A DNA stretch of 45,807 nucleotides, from NCBI GenBank assembly GCA_903921365.1, contig CAIXPS010000320.1, forward strand, positions 1 to 45,807, written 5' to 3'. Source of the stretch: an uncultured bacterium (GTDB taxonomy: Bacteria; Chloroflexota; Anaerolineae; J036; Brachytrichaceae). Positions 18,103 to 25,507 of this stretch are shown here, piece after piece. Each line of letters starts with the position of its first letter. Position 1 is the first letter of the stretch. A program made the translations under genes and the position numbers. The notes below the pieces were generated by a model. It did not search any database, was not told where the DNA came from, and saw only the letters and a program-made list of their open reading frames with translations.

Positions 18103-19017
18103 ATGTCCACTGCATACGTCTTTCCCGGCCAGGGCTCACAGTTTGTGGGCATGGGCGCAGAGTTGTCGCGCCTGCGTCCCGTCGCCAGAGGCATCTTCAG
18201 TCGCGCCGACACTGCGTTGGGTTTTGACCTGACGCAACTGTGCTTCGAAGGGCCTGAGGCCGAACTGGGCGCGACCTATAACACCCAACCCGCCATCTTC
18301 ACCCACAGCATCGCTGCGTGGGAGACGATTCAATTGTCGGGCGAGATCGAAGCGCCCGCGTTTGTGGCCGGGCACAGCCTGGGTGAATTGAGCGCCCTGT
18401 GCGCAGCCGGCGCGCTGAGTTTCGAAGACGGCGTCAGGCTCGTGCGCGAGCGCGGCCGGCTGATGAAGCTGGCCGGCGAACGCGCCCCCGGCAGCATGGC
18501 CGCCGTGCTCGGAATGGACGCCGCCGCCTTGCGCGAAGTGTGCGAACAGGCTAGCGCCCAGGTTGCCGCACTAGGCGCTCCGCCAGTGGTGCTTGCCAAT
18601 GACAACTGCCCCGGCCAGATCGTGATCTCGGGCGGGAAGGAAGCGGTGGCTGCCGCCGGTGTGCTCGCCAAACAGCGCGGCGCCAAGCGCGTCGCTCCGC
18701 TCCCCGTGAGCATCGCGGCGCATTCACCGCTGATGAGCAGCATCGCGGACGAATTCGCCGCAGCCGTAAACGCCACGGCTTTCAGCATCGCGCGCGTGCC
18801 GGTGATCGCCAACACGACCGCGCTTCCAATAACGCACCCTGACGATCTGCGCGCCGAACTGTGTGCGCAACTGACTTCGCCAGTGCGTTGGACCGACAGC
18901 GTCAAGCTCATGGCCGCACAGGGCGTCGTCAGCTATGTGGAAGTCGGTCCGAAGGATGTGCTGTGCAGCCTCATCAAGCGCATCGCGCCGGGCGCAGAAA
19001 CCCGCGCCATCGGTTAG
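18103..19017 (+). CDS. fabD: malonyl-CoA:ACP transacylase
   Basis: This 304-aa enzyme moves malonyl from CoA to acyl carrier protein in type II fatty-acid synthesis. Seen are the N-terminal FPGQGSQ, the nucleophile motif GHSLGE with Ser92, the Arg-bearing block VRERGRLM, and the catalytic His207 in AAHSPLM. Length and motif spacing match FabD. The ATG at 18103 lies 44 bases after rpmF with only a weak ribosome-binding site. fabG follows by 49 bases. The carrier protein and ketosynthase genes are not in the window. Confidence 0.96.
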   Translation: MSTAYVFPGQGSQFVGMGAELSRLRPVARGIFSRADTALGFDLTQLCFEGPEAELGATYNTQPAIFTHSIAAWETIQLSGEIEAPAFVAGHSLGELSALCAAGALSFEDGVRLVRERGRLMKLAGERAPGSMAAVLGMDAAALREVCEQASAQVAALGAPPVVLANDNCPGQIVISGGKEAVAAAGVLAKQRGAKRVAPLPVSIAAHSPLMSSIADEFAAAVNATAFSIARVPVIANTTALPITHPDDLRAELCAQLTSPVRWTDSVKLMAAQGVVSYVEVGPKDVLCSLIKRIAPGAETRAIG

Positions 19018-19066
19018 TCTTTATCCTCTCCGTTGGTCCCGTTAATCAGGAAATAACAGGAATTAC

Positions 19067-19813
19067 ATGCAACTGACAGGCAAATCCGCAATCGTTACCG
19101 GCGCATCTCGTGGTATCGGCAGCGCCATCGCCATTGACCTGGCGGCGCGCGGCGCTTTGGTGGTGGTCAACTACAACAGCAGCGCAGCCTCGGCGCAGGA
19201 AGTCGTCGCAACGATCACCAGTGCAGGCGGCAAGGCCATCGCAATCAAGGGCGATGTCAGCAAGCTGGATGAAGCCAATGCGTTGGTCAAGGCGGCTATC
19301 GATGCGTATGGCAGGCTGGATATCCTGGTGAATAACGCCGGGACGACGCGCGATACGCTGCTCATGACCATGAAGGAAGACGACTGGAACACGGTGATGG
19401 ACACCGATCTGAAGAGCGTCTTTAACTGCAGCAAGGCCGCGATTCGCCCGATGATCCGCCAGCGCAGCGGGCGCATCATCAATATTTCGTCGGTAGTCGG
19501 GCTGTCAGGTCAAGCCGGGCAGTCGAACTACGCGGCTGCGAAGGCCGGCGTGATCGGCTTTACCAAGTCACTGGCGCGCGAAGTGGGCTCTCGCAGCATC
19601 ACTGTGAACGCGGTGGCGCCGGGCTTCATCCCCACAGCGTTGACCAACGTGCTGACCAATGAACAGAAAGAAGCAACCATGAAGATGACGCCGCTCGGGC
19701 GCTTTGGCAAACCCGAAGAAGTCGCTTATGCAGTATCATTCCTTGCAAGCGATGAAGCGGCCTTCATCACCGGAGTGGTGCTCACGGTGGATGGCGGCCT
19801 GGTGATGCAATAA
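19067..19813 (+). CDS. fabG: 3-oxoacyl-ACP reductase
   Basis: This 248-aa SDR performs the NADPH-dependent first reduction of fatty-acid elongation. It has TGASRGIG (11-18), NNAG (89-92) and the catalytic set Ser142, Tyr155 and Lys159 (NISSVVG, NYAAAKAG), spaced exactly as in FabG. The C-terminus VDGGLVM closes the family pattern. AGGAAT lies before the ATG. Its stop shares one base with the next gene's start (TAATG). Context next to fabD makes FabG the best call over other SDRs. Confidence 0.95.
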   Translation: MQLTGKSAIVTGASRGIGSAIAIDLAARGALVVVNYNSSAASAQEVVATITSAGGKAIAIKGDVSKLDEANALVKAAIDAYGRLDILVNNAGTTRDTLLMTMKEDDWNTVMDTDLKSVFNCSKAAIRPMIRQRSGRIINISSVVGLSGQAGQSNYAAAKAGVIGFTKSLAREVGSRSITVNAVAPGFIPTALTNVLTNEQKEATMKMTPLGRFGKPEEVAYAVSFLASDEAAFITGVVLTVDGGLVMQ

Positions 19814-20130
19814 TGAATGGCAAAGTAACGATCTCACCCGAAGTCATACGTGATATCGCCCGCGTGACCACACTGGCGACGCCCGGAGTGCTGGCCCTGG
19901 TCGAGCGCCAGCCCAGGCACAAGCACAGTCCCGTCGACACCGGCGTGGATGTGGAGATGGACGAGGACAAGGTGTCCATCCGCCTCCGCATCATCGCGGC
20001 AGTCAATCAGCCGTTGCTCAAGCTGGGTGAGCACATCCAGACGACAGTGGCAGCGGCCGTTGCAGAGATCGCGGGTATCGCGGTCGCCTCTGTGGATGTC
20101 TCCTTTGAAGACGTAAGAAGCAAATCGTGA
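19813..20130 (+). CDS. Asp23/Gls24-family protein
   Basis: This 105-aa protein is of the Asp23/Gls24 family, which in Gram-positive bacteria links to envelope stress and often sits before nusB. Seen are GKVTISPEVIRDIARVTT, the ATPGVLALVE segment and the closing VDVSFEDV. It starts on the last base of the fabG stop and overlaps nusB by four bases, so it is translationally coupled to both. It has no membrane helix. Its job here is not known. Confidence 0.88.
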   Translation: MNGKVTISPEVIRDIARVTTLATPGVLALVERQPRHKHSPVDTGVDVEMDEDKVSIRLRIIAAVNQPLLKLGEHIQTTVAAAVAEIAGIAVASVDVSFEDVRSKS

Positions 20131-20549
20131 AAGAAAGACATGACGCGCGGGTGATGGCGCTGCTGGTGCTATATGAAGCCGATACCGCCCAGCATCCCGC
20201 CGGGCTGGTTTTGACGCGACACTTGCGCGAAGACGAGAACGTCACCGGCGAGTCGCGCGAATACGTCTCCATACTTGTCAGCGGTGTGATCAATGATCTG
20301 GCTGCGCTGGATGCCGTATTGGGAGAGTGCGCGCCCGACTTCCCCCTCGACAATATCGCGCCGATAGATCGCAACATCCTGCGCATCGCATTGTTTGAGA
20401 TGAAGGCGGCGCTGGCGCCCCCCAAAGTGGTGATCAACGAGGCGATCGAGATATCAAAGGAATTCGGCAGCGAATCGACGCCGCGCTTTGTCAACGGCGT
20501 GCTGGGCGCTGCGGGGCCGAAAGTGTCCAGTGTTCACATGAGCAACTAA
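20127..20549 (+). CDS. nusB: transcription antitermination factor NusB
   Basis: This 140-aa RNA-binding protein binds the boxA element of rRNA transcripts with S10 (NusE) and suppresses early termination. The all-helical NusB fold is marked by ARVMALLVLYEAD near the start and the C-terminal APIDRNILRIALFEM, VVINEAIEISKEFG and RFVNGVLG. Length is normal. The GTG at 20127 overlaps the Asp23-family stop (GTGA). The last residues differ from typical NusB but the core is complete. Confidence 0.95.
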   Translation: MKERHDARVMALLVLYEADTAQHPAGLVLTRHLREDENVTGESREYVSILVSGVINDLAALDAVLGECAPDFPLDNIAPIDRNILRIALFEMKAALAPPKVVINEAIEISKEFGSESTPRFVNGVLGAAGPKVSSVHMSN

Positions 20550-20588
20550 ACCACCCCGGGCGAAGGGGCGCCGTTTAAAGGAGTGATG

Positions 20589-21278
20589 ATGATTCTGCAC
20601 CTTGTCGCTAAAAAAGCGTGGGAATCCAGGCCGGTCGATCAACCCTATCTCCCCGATGCATTTAGTAAAGACGGCTTTATGCACTGCACGCAGGGCGATG
20701 CCCTGATGCTGCAGGTGGCCAACCACTTTTACAAAGATGTGCCGGGCGATTTTCTGGCGCTCGATATCGATGAGCACAAGGTGACCGCCGAGATCAAATG
20801 GGAAGTAGCGTCGCATCCCGCTTCAAACGCACCCAGTGCGCCAAGTGCGCCCGTCGTCCCCGATGCGCCTGCGTCGCATGACGCGCCTTCTGCGCAACCT
20901 CCCGCTGACGCTATACAGACTGAGGTGATGCCGCCCGAAGCCAAAGCAGAGTTTGGTTCCACACCACCGGCGTCTGCCGTGGTTGCCCCAGTTGCCGCGC
21001 CCACTGATCCACTGTTCCCGCACATTTACGGCCCGCTCAATCTCGACGCCATCGTCTCCATCCGTCGCGCCGTTCGCGCGAGCGATGGGACATTTATCCG
21101 TTTCGTGCTGCTCGATCCATCAACCCCGCAAGGCATGAACCTTAAAAAGCCGTCCGAACTGGCGCGCGAACTGGTGGATGCCACCGGCGAGTTCTCTGAT
21201 GCGCTGGCGCGGTATAAGGACAAGATCGAAGCGCACATCGACGAACTTGACAAGAACATCAAAGGCAAACTCGGTTGA
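20589..21278 (+). CDS. DUF952-family protein split by a Pro/Ala-rich insertion
   Basis: This 229-aa protein contains a DUF952 domain in two parts. The first half (about 1-75) has HLVAKKAWE, YLPDAF, GFMHCTQGDAL and ALDIDE. The second half (about 140-165) has FPHIYGPLNLDAIVSI. Between them (about 76-139) lies a low-complexity Ala/Pro/Ser block that is absent from the usual compact domain of about 110 residues. After it comes a charged helical tail (about 186-229) that may form a coiled coil. The function of DUF952 is unknown. The ATG at 20589 is favoured by AAAGGAG five bases upstream over two start codons immediately before it. It sits two bases before the M14 peptidase gene. Confidence 0.82.
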   Translation: MILHLVAKKAWESRPVDQPYLPDAFSKDGFMHCTQGDALMLQVANHFYKDVPGDFLALDIDEHKVTAEIKWEVASHPASNAPSAPSAPVVPDAPASHDAPSAQPPADAIQTEVMPPEAKAEFGSTPPASAVVAPVAAPTDPLFPHIYGPLNLDAIVSIRRAVRASDGTFIRFVLLDPSTPQGMNLKKPSELARELVDATGEFSDALARYKDKIEAHIDELDKNIKGKLG

Positions 21279-21280
21279 CC

Positions 21281-22983
21281 ATGACAACACCCACCTTCGA
21301 CCACTATTTTCGCTACGCTGAACTGACCGATATCCTGAACGACTTCGCCGTCCGCTTCCCTGCGCTGTGCAAAGTAACCTCGCTGGGCAAGAGTTACGAG
21401 GGCCGCGACATCTGGTGCGTGACGCTGACGAGCAGCACAGGCGGCTCGGATACCGTCAAGCCCGCGTTCTGGGTGGACGCCAACATCCACGCCACCGAAA
21501 TCTCGCCGACGTCCTGCGCCGTCTATACCATCAACAAGATACTGAATGGTTACGGCGCGGATGCGAAGATCACGCGTCTGCTCGACACGCGCGCACTGTA
21601 CATTGTGCCGCGCGTGAACCCCGACGGGGCCGAGTTGTACCTCGACGAGCGTCATCGCAGCATCCGGTCGAGCACGCGCCCGTATCCGCGACTCGATAAG
21701 TTAGACGGCCTATACGATCACGACGTGGATGGCGATGGGCGCATCCTGACCATGCGCATCAAGGATCCCAATGGCCCGTGGAAAGCGCACCCGACGGATG
21801 CGCGCCTGATGATCGCGCGCGACCCTGACGACGCCAACGAGGATGGTGTGACCCACTATCGGTTGTTGCCCGAAGGGCTGATCCGCAACTATGACGGCGT
21901 GAACATCAAGATCGCCCCGCCGCTCGAAGGCCTCGACTTGAATCGCAACTTCCCGATGGAATGGACGGTGGAGGGTGAACAGCGCGGCGCCGGGCCATAC
22001 CCGGCCAGCGAACCGGAAGTGCGCGCGATCGTTCAATTCGTCGTCGATCACCCCAACATCACCGGCGGCATCACCTATCACACCTTTGCCGGCGCATATC
22101 TGCGGCCCTATAGCGCGCATCCCGACGACTATTTCAAGACCGAAGATTTATGGACGTACCAGGAGATCGGCAAAGCCGCTACGCGCATTACGGGCTATCC
22201 CGCGATATCGGTTTTCCATGACTTCAAGTACCACCCGAAGGACACGACCAAAGGCGCATTCGACGACTGGATGTACGACCACCTGGGCGTGTACGCGTGG
22301 ACGTGCGAAATCTGGGGGCCCATGCAGCAGGCCGGCATCGAGATGAAGAAACCAGGCGGTGGGTATCAGTTCATCGATTGGTATCGCGATCATCCGATCG
22401 AGGATGACTTGAAGCTGTTGAAGTGGAGCGATGAGAAACTCGACGGCAAGGGATTCATCGCATGGTATCCGGTGCAGCATCCCCAGTTGGGCGAGGTCGA
22501 GCTGGGCGGGTGGAACGACGAGTATTGCTTCCGCAACCCGCCGCCGCACCTGCTGGAGAAAGAGATCGCGCCCCACGCGGACTTTATCGTCTGGCACGCG
22601 CTGATCTCGCCGCGCATCGAGTTCAACGCGCTCACCGTGAACGCGATTGGCGATGGCGCCTATGCCATCCGCGCGGTCGTGCAGAACACCGGTTGGCTAC
22701 CCACATCCGTCAGCGGGCGCGCGCAAGAGAAGTCACTGGCGCGACCCATCGAAGTGGATTCGCCCTGCCGCCAGGCGCGACGCTGCTCAACGGCAAACTG
22801 CGGGTGGAGGCCGGGCAACTGGCTGGCCGCGCGCTCAAGTCGCATGCTTACGACATCAACGATGCCACAAATGACCGCGTAAGCGTCGAATGGGTAGTGC
22901 GCGCGCCGGCAGGTAGCGCCGTCACCGTGAAGGCAACCAGCCAGCGCGCTGGGACGATCACACGCGAAGTAGTACTGCCGTAG
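21281..22983 (+). CDS. M14-family zinc carboxypeptidase, frameshifted near its 3' end
   Basis: This protein (about 567 aa if the shift is repaired) is probably a zinc carboxypeptidase. The zinc ligands are His70 and Glu73 (NIHATE) and His267 (TYHTFAG); the catalytic glutamate is Glu343 in TCEIWGP. RDIWCVTL and NRNFPMEW are also typical. A C-terminal beta domain follows. The frame breaks between about 22745 and 22775. The first frame then gives Arg-rich nonsense to a stop at 22882, while the neighbouring frame carries the natural continuation (LPPGATLLNGKLRVEAGQL) to the stop at 22983. One missing base explains it. The catalytic domain is intact, so the shift may be a sequencing error or a recent mutation. 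No signal peptide is seen. A TTG at 21275 is an alternative start. Confidence 0.85.
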
Positions 22984-23003
22984 GAGCGGTAAGCGCCGCA
23001 GGC

Positions 23004-23834
23004 ATGCTTCGGTTCGACATCCGGCGCTATGCGACGGTGTCCTCGACAATGGATATCGCGCGCGAACTGGCCGAGGGCGGCGCGCCCGAAGGCCTGGTCG
23101 TGGTTGCGGATGAGCAAACGGCCGGGCGCGGGCGTTCGGCGCACGCGTGGTACTCACCCCCCGGCCAGTCGCTGTGCGCCTCTATCCTGTTGCGCCCTCA
23201 GCTCACCCCCGCGCAGATCGGCTGGGTGACGATGATCGCGGCGCTTGCGGTGGCAGAGGAGATAAGAGAGATTCGAGATTCGAGATTGGAGATTAACGAC
23301 GACATGCGCCCGGTTTCGGCGCAAAGCGCCCAATCCCTTATCTCCAATCTCCCATCTCCCATCCCTAATCTCTCCTCTCCCCTCTCCATCAAGTGGTTCA
23401 ACGATATTCACGTTGATGGGCGCAAGGTGTGCGGGATACTGGTTGAGTCGTCGATCACCGGCGACCGGCTCGATTACGCCGTGCTGGGCATCGGGCTGAA
23501 CGTGAACACGCGGTTTGACGACGCCCCGGCTGACGTGCGCGCGCGCGCGACGAGCCTGCGCGAGGCGTGGAATCTGCGCGCGCCGCTGGATCGCTCGGAA
23601 ATCCTGCAACAGATTTTGATACGCTTCGAGGCGCGCTATGCGCATTTGGTGATGACGCGCATCAGCCCGGCGCGCGAATACGCGGCTGCCCTGGAGACGT
23701 TGGGTCGTGAGGTGCGCATTCAATCAGGCGGTGAGATCATCAGCGGACTGGCCGCGCGGATCGAGGAGGACGGCGCGCTGATTGTAAAGACAGCCGGCGG
23801 CGACAGACGAGTAGGATTTGGGGATGTCATCTGA
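23004..23834 (+). CDS. birA: biotin--[acetyl-CoA-carboxylase] ligase with in-frame repeat insertion
   Basis: This 276-aa protein activates biotin with ATP and loads it onto the biotin carrier of acetyl-CoA carboxylase. It is the short form without an N-terminal DNA-binding domain, so it is not a repressor. Seen are SSTMDIA, the biotin/AMP loop AGRGRSAHAW (about 40-49), GILVES and GIGLNVN. The usual KWPND appears as KWFND (130-134). Between the helix ending AVAEEI and the strand LSIKW, about 39 residues (88-126) are encoded by a palindromic GA-rich repeat that other BirA proteins lack. The insertion keeps the frame. The gene follows the M14 gene by 20 bases, and supply of biotinylated carrier fits the fab genes upstream. 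Confidence 0.93.
   Translation: MLRFDIRRYATVSSTMDIARELAEGGAPEGLVVVADEQTAGRGRSAHAWYSPPGQSLCASILLRPQLTPAQIGWVTMIAALAVAEEIREIRDSRLEINDDMRPVSAQSAQSLISNLPSPIPNLSSPLSIKWFNDIHVDGRKVCGILVESSITGDRLDYAVLGIGLNVNTRFDDAPADVRARATSLREAWNLRAPLDRSEILQQILIRFEARYAHLVMTRISPAREYAAALETLGREVRIQSGGEIISGLAARIEEDGALIVKTAGGDRRVGFGDVI
23256..23390. repeat. GA-rich imperfect palindrome inside birA
   Basis: The left arm (about 23256-23297) is built of units like gagattcgagattgg. The right arm (about 23336-23390) is the reverse complement in kind (tctccaatctcccatctccc). The centre is a GC-rich loop. The same GA-rich units recur at 27085-27136. It resembles a mobile palindromic repeat that landed in frame, as Rickettsia palindromic elements do. 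Confidence 0.75.
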
Positions 23835-24012
23835 AATCGGAAGGCGAAAACGTAAATAAGCGGTCCGCACATCCTGCTCTTTAATCATTTCTTGTGTGGC
23901 TACGCACTGGAGCATGTCTCAGCATCGATAAGCCAGAAACAAATCATAAGGTTTTGTCAGGTTGCGCTAATCCGCTTATTGCTTTCAATTATAAGTCTGC
24001 GCAGGCGGTTTG

Positions 24013-25413
24013 TCATCCGCCGAAATGCGTATTTGTCACAGCAGACAATGCGAGGGTCACAGCCTCTTCGATGCTGAGGCGCCTGCCGACTTCGAACGCG
24101 GCGTTGAACTCACCTGGCCCAAGCGCCAGCCGCATCATTGCGATAGCGCCCTCATGCGGCACCCGGTACTGGCGGTCTAGTTGAGCCTTTAACACTTCTG
24201 TGGCCGCCATGACTGCGCCGGACAGTTGGGCGGAACGCGCGGCGAAGCGCGCCTGCCGTCCGCCTTCCGCGCGATCGGCCATCAATGCCGCGAGCGCTGC
24301 CAGCCCCTGCGCCGTCTGTCGCCGGTCGCCGATGGCGTTCGACTGCGCCAGACCGGCCTTAAGCAGAATCTGCGACTGATCGAGCCTGCCCTCGGTGCGC
24401 GCCAGCATGCCCAGGCTGATGGTGCATTCGGCGCTGCCGCGTTTATCGCCGATGGCGCGCCGCAGCGACAGGCTCTGGTCGAACAACTGCCGCGCGGTCG
24501 TGTGATCGGCGCGCAAGACAGCCAGCGAGCCGAAGCTGTGCAATGCCCACGCGAGGACCCGCCGGTTGCCCATGTCGCGCGCCAGGATCAGGCTCTCCTC
24601 CAGCAACGTTCGCGCCGTCTCGTCGTCGCCCTCCTGGCACGCGGTATCGCCCGCGTTGTTCAACACCCATGCGACGCCCAGCTTGTTGGCGCGTTCGCGA
24701 AAAATGGCGAGGCTCTCGTCATAGCGCGCCTGAGCGGCTGTGTAATAGCCCTGATGGTGCAGCACCTCGCCGATATTGCTCAACGCCCACGCAACGCCAT
24801 CGCGATCTTCGGCAGCCCGAAAGAGCGCGAGGCTATCGTCGTAGTACGACCGCGCCAGGCCATAGTCGCTTTGCACGAGCCCGAGGTTGCCGAGGCTGAG
24901 CAATGCCCACGCGATTCCTGGCTGATCCTCGAGTGCGCGCCGCAGCGCCAGGCTCTCCTCAAATAAGGCGTGGGCGGCCCCATAGTCGGCGAGGTTGGCG
25001 GCTACGTTGGCGAGGTTGAATAACGCATATGCAATGCCGCGCTGATCTCCCATGGCGCGGCGCAATCCCAGGGATTCCTCAAACAACTTGCGCGCCATGA
25101 GGATGTCGCCTTGCTCACCGGCGACGGCGCCGAGGTTGTTGAGCGTCAACGCAATCTGCGCCGCGTCGCCAATGGCGCGACGCAACTCAAGCGCCTGCTC
25201 GAACAATGGGCGCGCCTGCGTATGATCGCCGCGCGTCGCCGCGATCTCGCCGAGGTTGTTTAGCGTCCACGCGATGCCGACGTTGTCGCCCACTTGCCGG
25301 AACAACGCGTGGCTTTCCTCGAACAGCGTTTGCGCTGTCGTATAGTCGCCCTCGTTGACTGCCGCAATGCCCGCGCGCAGGCGCGCGATGGCCGCGCTTC
25401 GTATATCGTCCAT
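24013..25413 (-). CDS. TPR protein like the C-terminal half of LuxR/AfsR regulators
   Basis: This 466-aa protein holds about nine 40-residue TPR units from the start to about residue 370. Each is of the form DYTTAQTLFEESHALFRQVGD followed by GIAWTLNNLGEIAA, and the repeats are visible as a 120-bp period in the DNA. The C-terminal block (ARSAQLSGAVMAATE, then GEFNAAFEVGRRLSIEEAV) is the closing domain usually found at the end of large ATPase-TPR regulators of the LuxR/AfsR type. The ATPase and DNA-binding parts are missing, and no neighbour supplies them, so it is either a stand-alone scaffold or a cut-down regulator. It is divergent from the HerA-like gene, with 58 bases between the starts. 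Confidence 0.85.
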   Translation of the reverse strand: MDDIRSAAIARLRAGIAAVNEGDYTTAQTLFEESHALFRQVGDNVGIAWTLNNLGEIAATRGDHTQARPLFEQALELRRAIGDAAQIALTLNNLGAVAGEQGDILMARKLFEESLGLRRAMGDQRGIAYALFNLANVAANLADYGAAHALFEESLALRRALEDQPGIAWALLSLGNLGLVQSDYGLARSYYDDSLALFRAAEDRDGVAWALSNIGEVLHHQGYYTAAQARYDESLAIFRERANKLGVAWVLNNAGDTACQEGDDETARTLLEESLILARDMGNRRVLAWALHSFGSLAVLRADHTTARQLFDQSLSLRRAIGDKRGSAECTISLGMLARTEGRLDQSQILLKAGLAQSNAIGDRRQTAQGLAALAALMADRAEGGRQARFAARSAQLSGAVMAATEVLKAQLDRQYRVPHEGAIAMMRLALGPGEFNAAFEVGRRLSIEEAVTLALSAVTNTHFGG

Positions 25414-25471
25414 GTCTAGATGTGCATGATACTTGATGTGCGGCGTGGTGGCTTATGATTAGCATGTGCCA

Positions 25472-25507
25472 ATGATTGACCCGATGATTGACCCGGTGAT
25501 TGACCAA
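25472..25507. repeat. 12-bp tandem repeat, three units, at the ATPase start
   Basis: Three near-identical 12-base units (atgattgacccg) open the gene. The first two each start with ATG and the third with GTG, so initiation could occur at any of them without losing frame. Confidence 0.85.

Noticed and set aside
22745-22983. Programmed ribosomal frameshift in the M14 gene
   Set aside because: No slippery heptamer or following pseudoknot was seen near the break; a lost base or error is simpler.
23256-23390. CRISPR-like array suggested by repeated GA-rich units
   Set aside because: The units are short, imperfect and inverted between arms, lack spacers of fixed length and lie inside an intact coding frame.
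23855-23980. AATAAGCGG and its complement as ends of a mobile element after birA
   Set aside because: Nine bases over a 108-base gap can occur by chance, and no transposase or target duplication is present.
24013-25413. Direct 120-bp repeats read as a DNA repeat array
   Set aside because: They follow the protein's TPR units and are explained by coding constraints.
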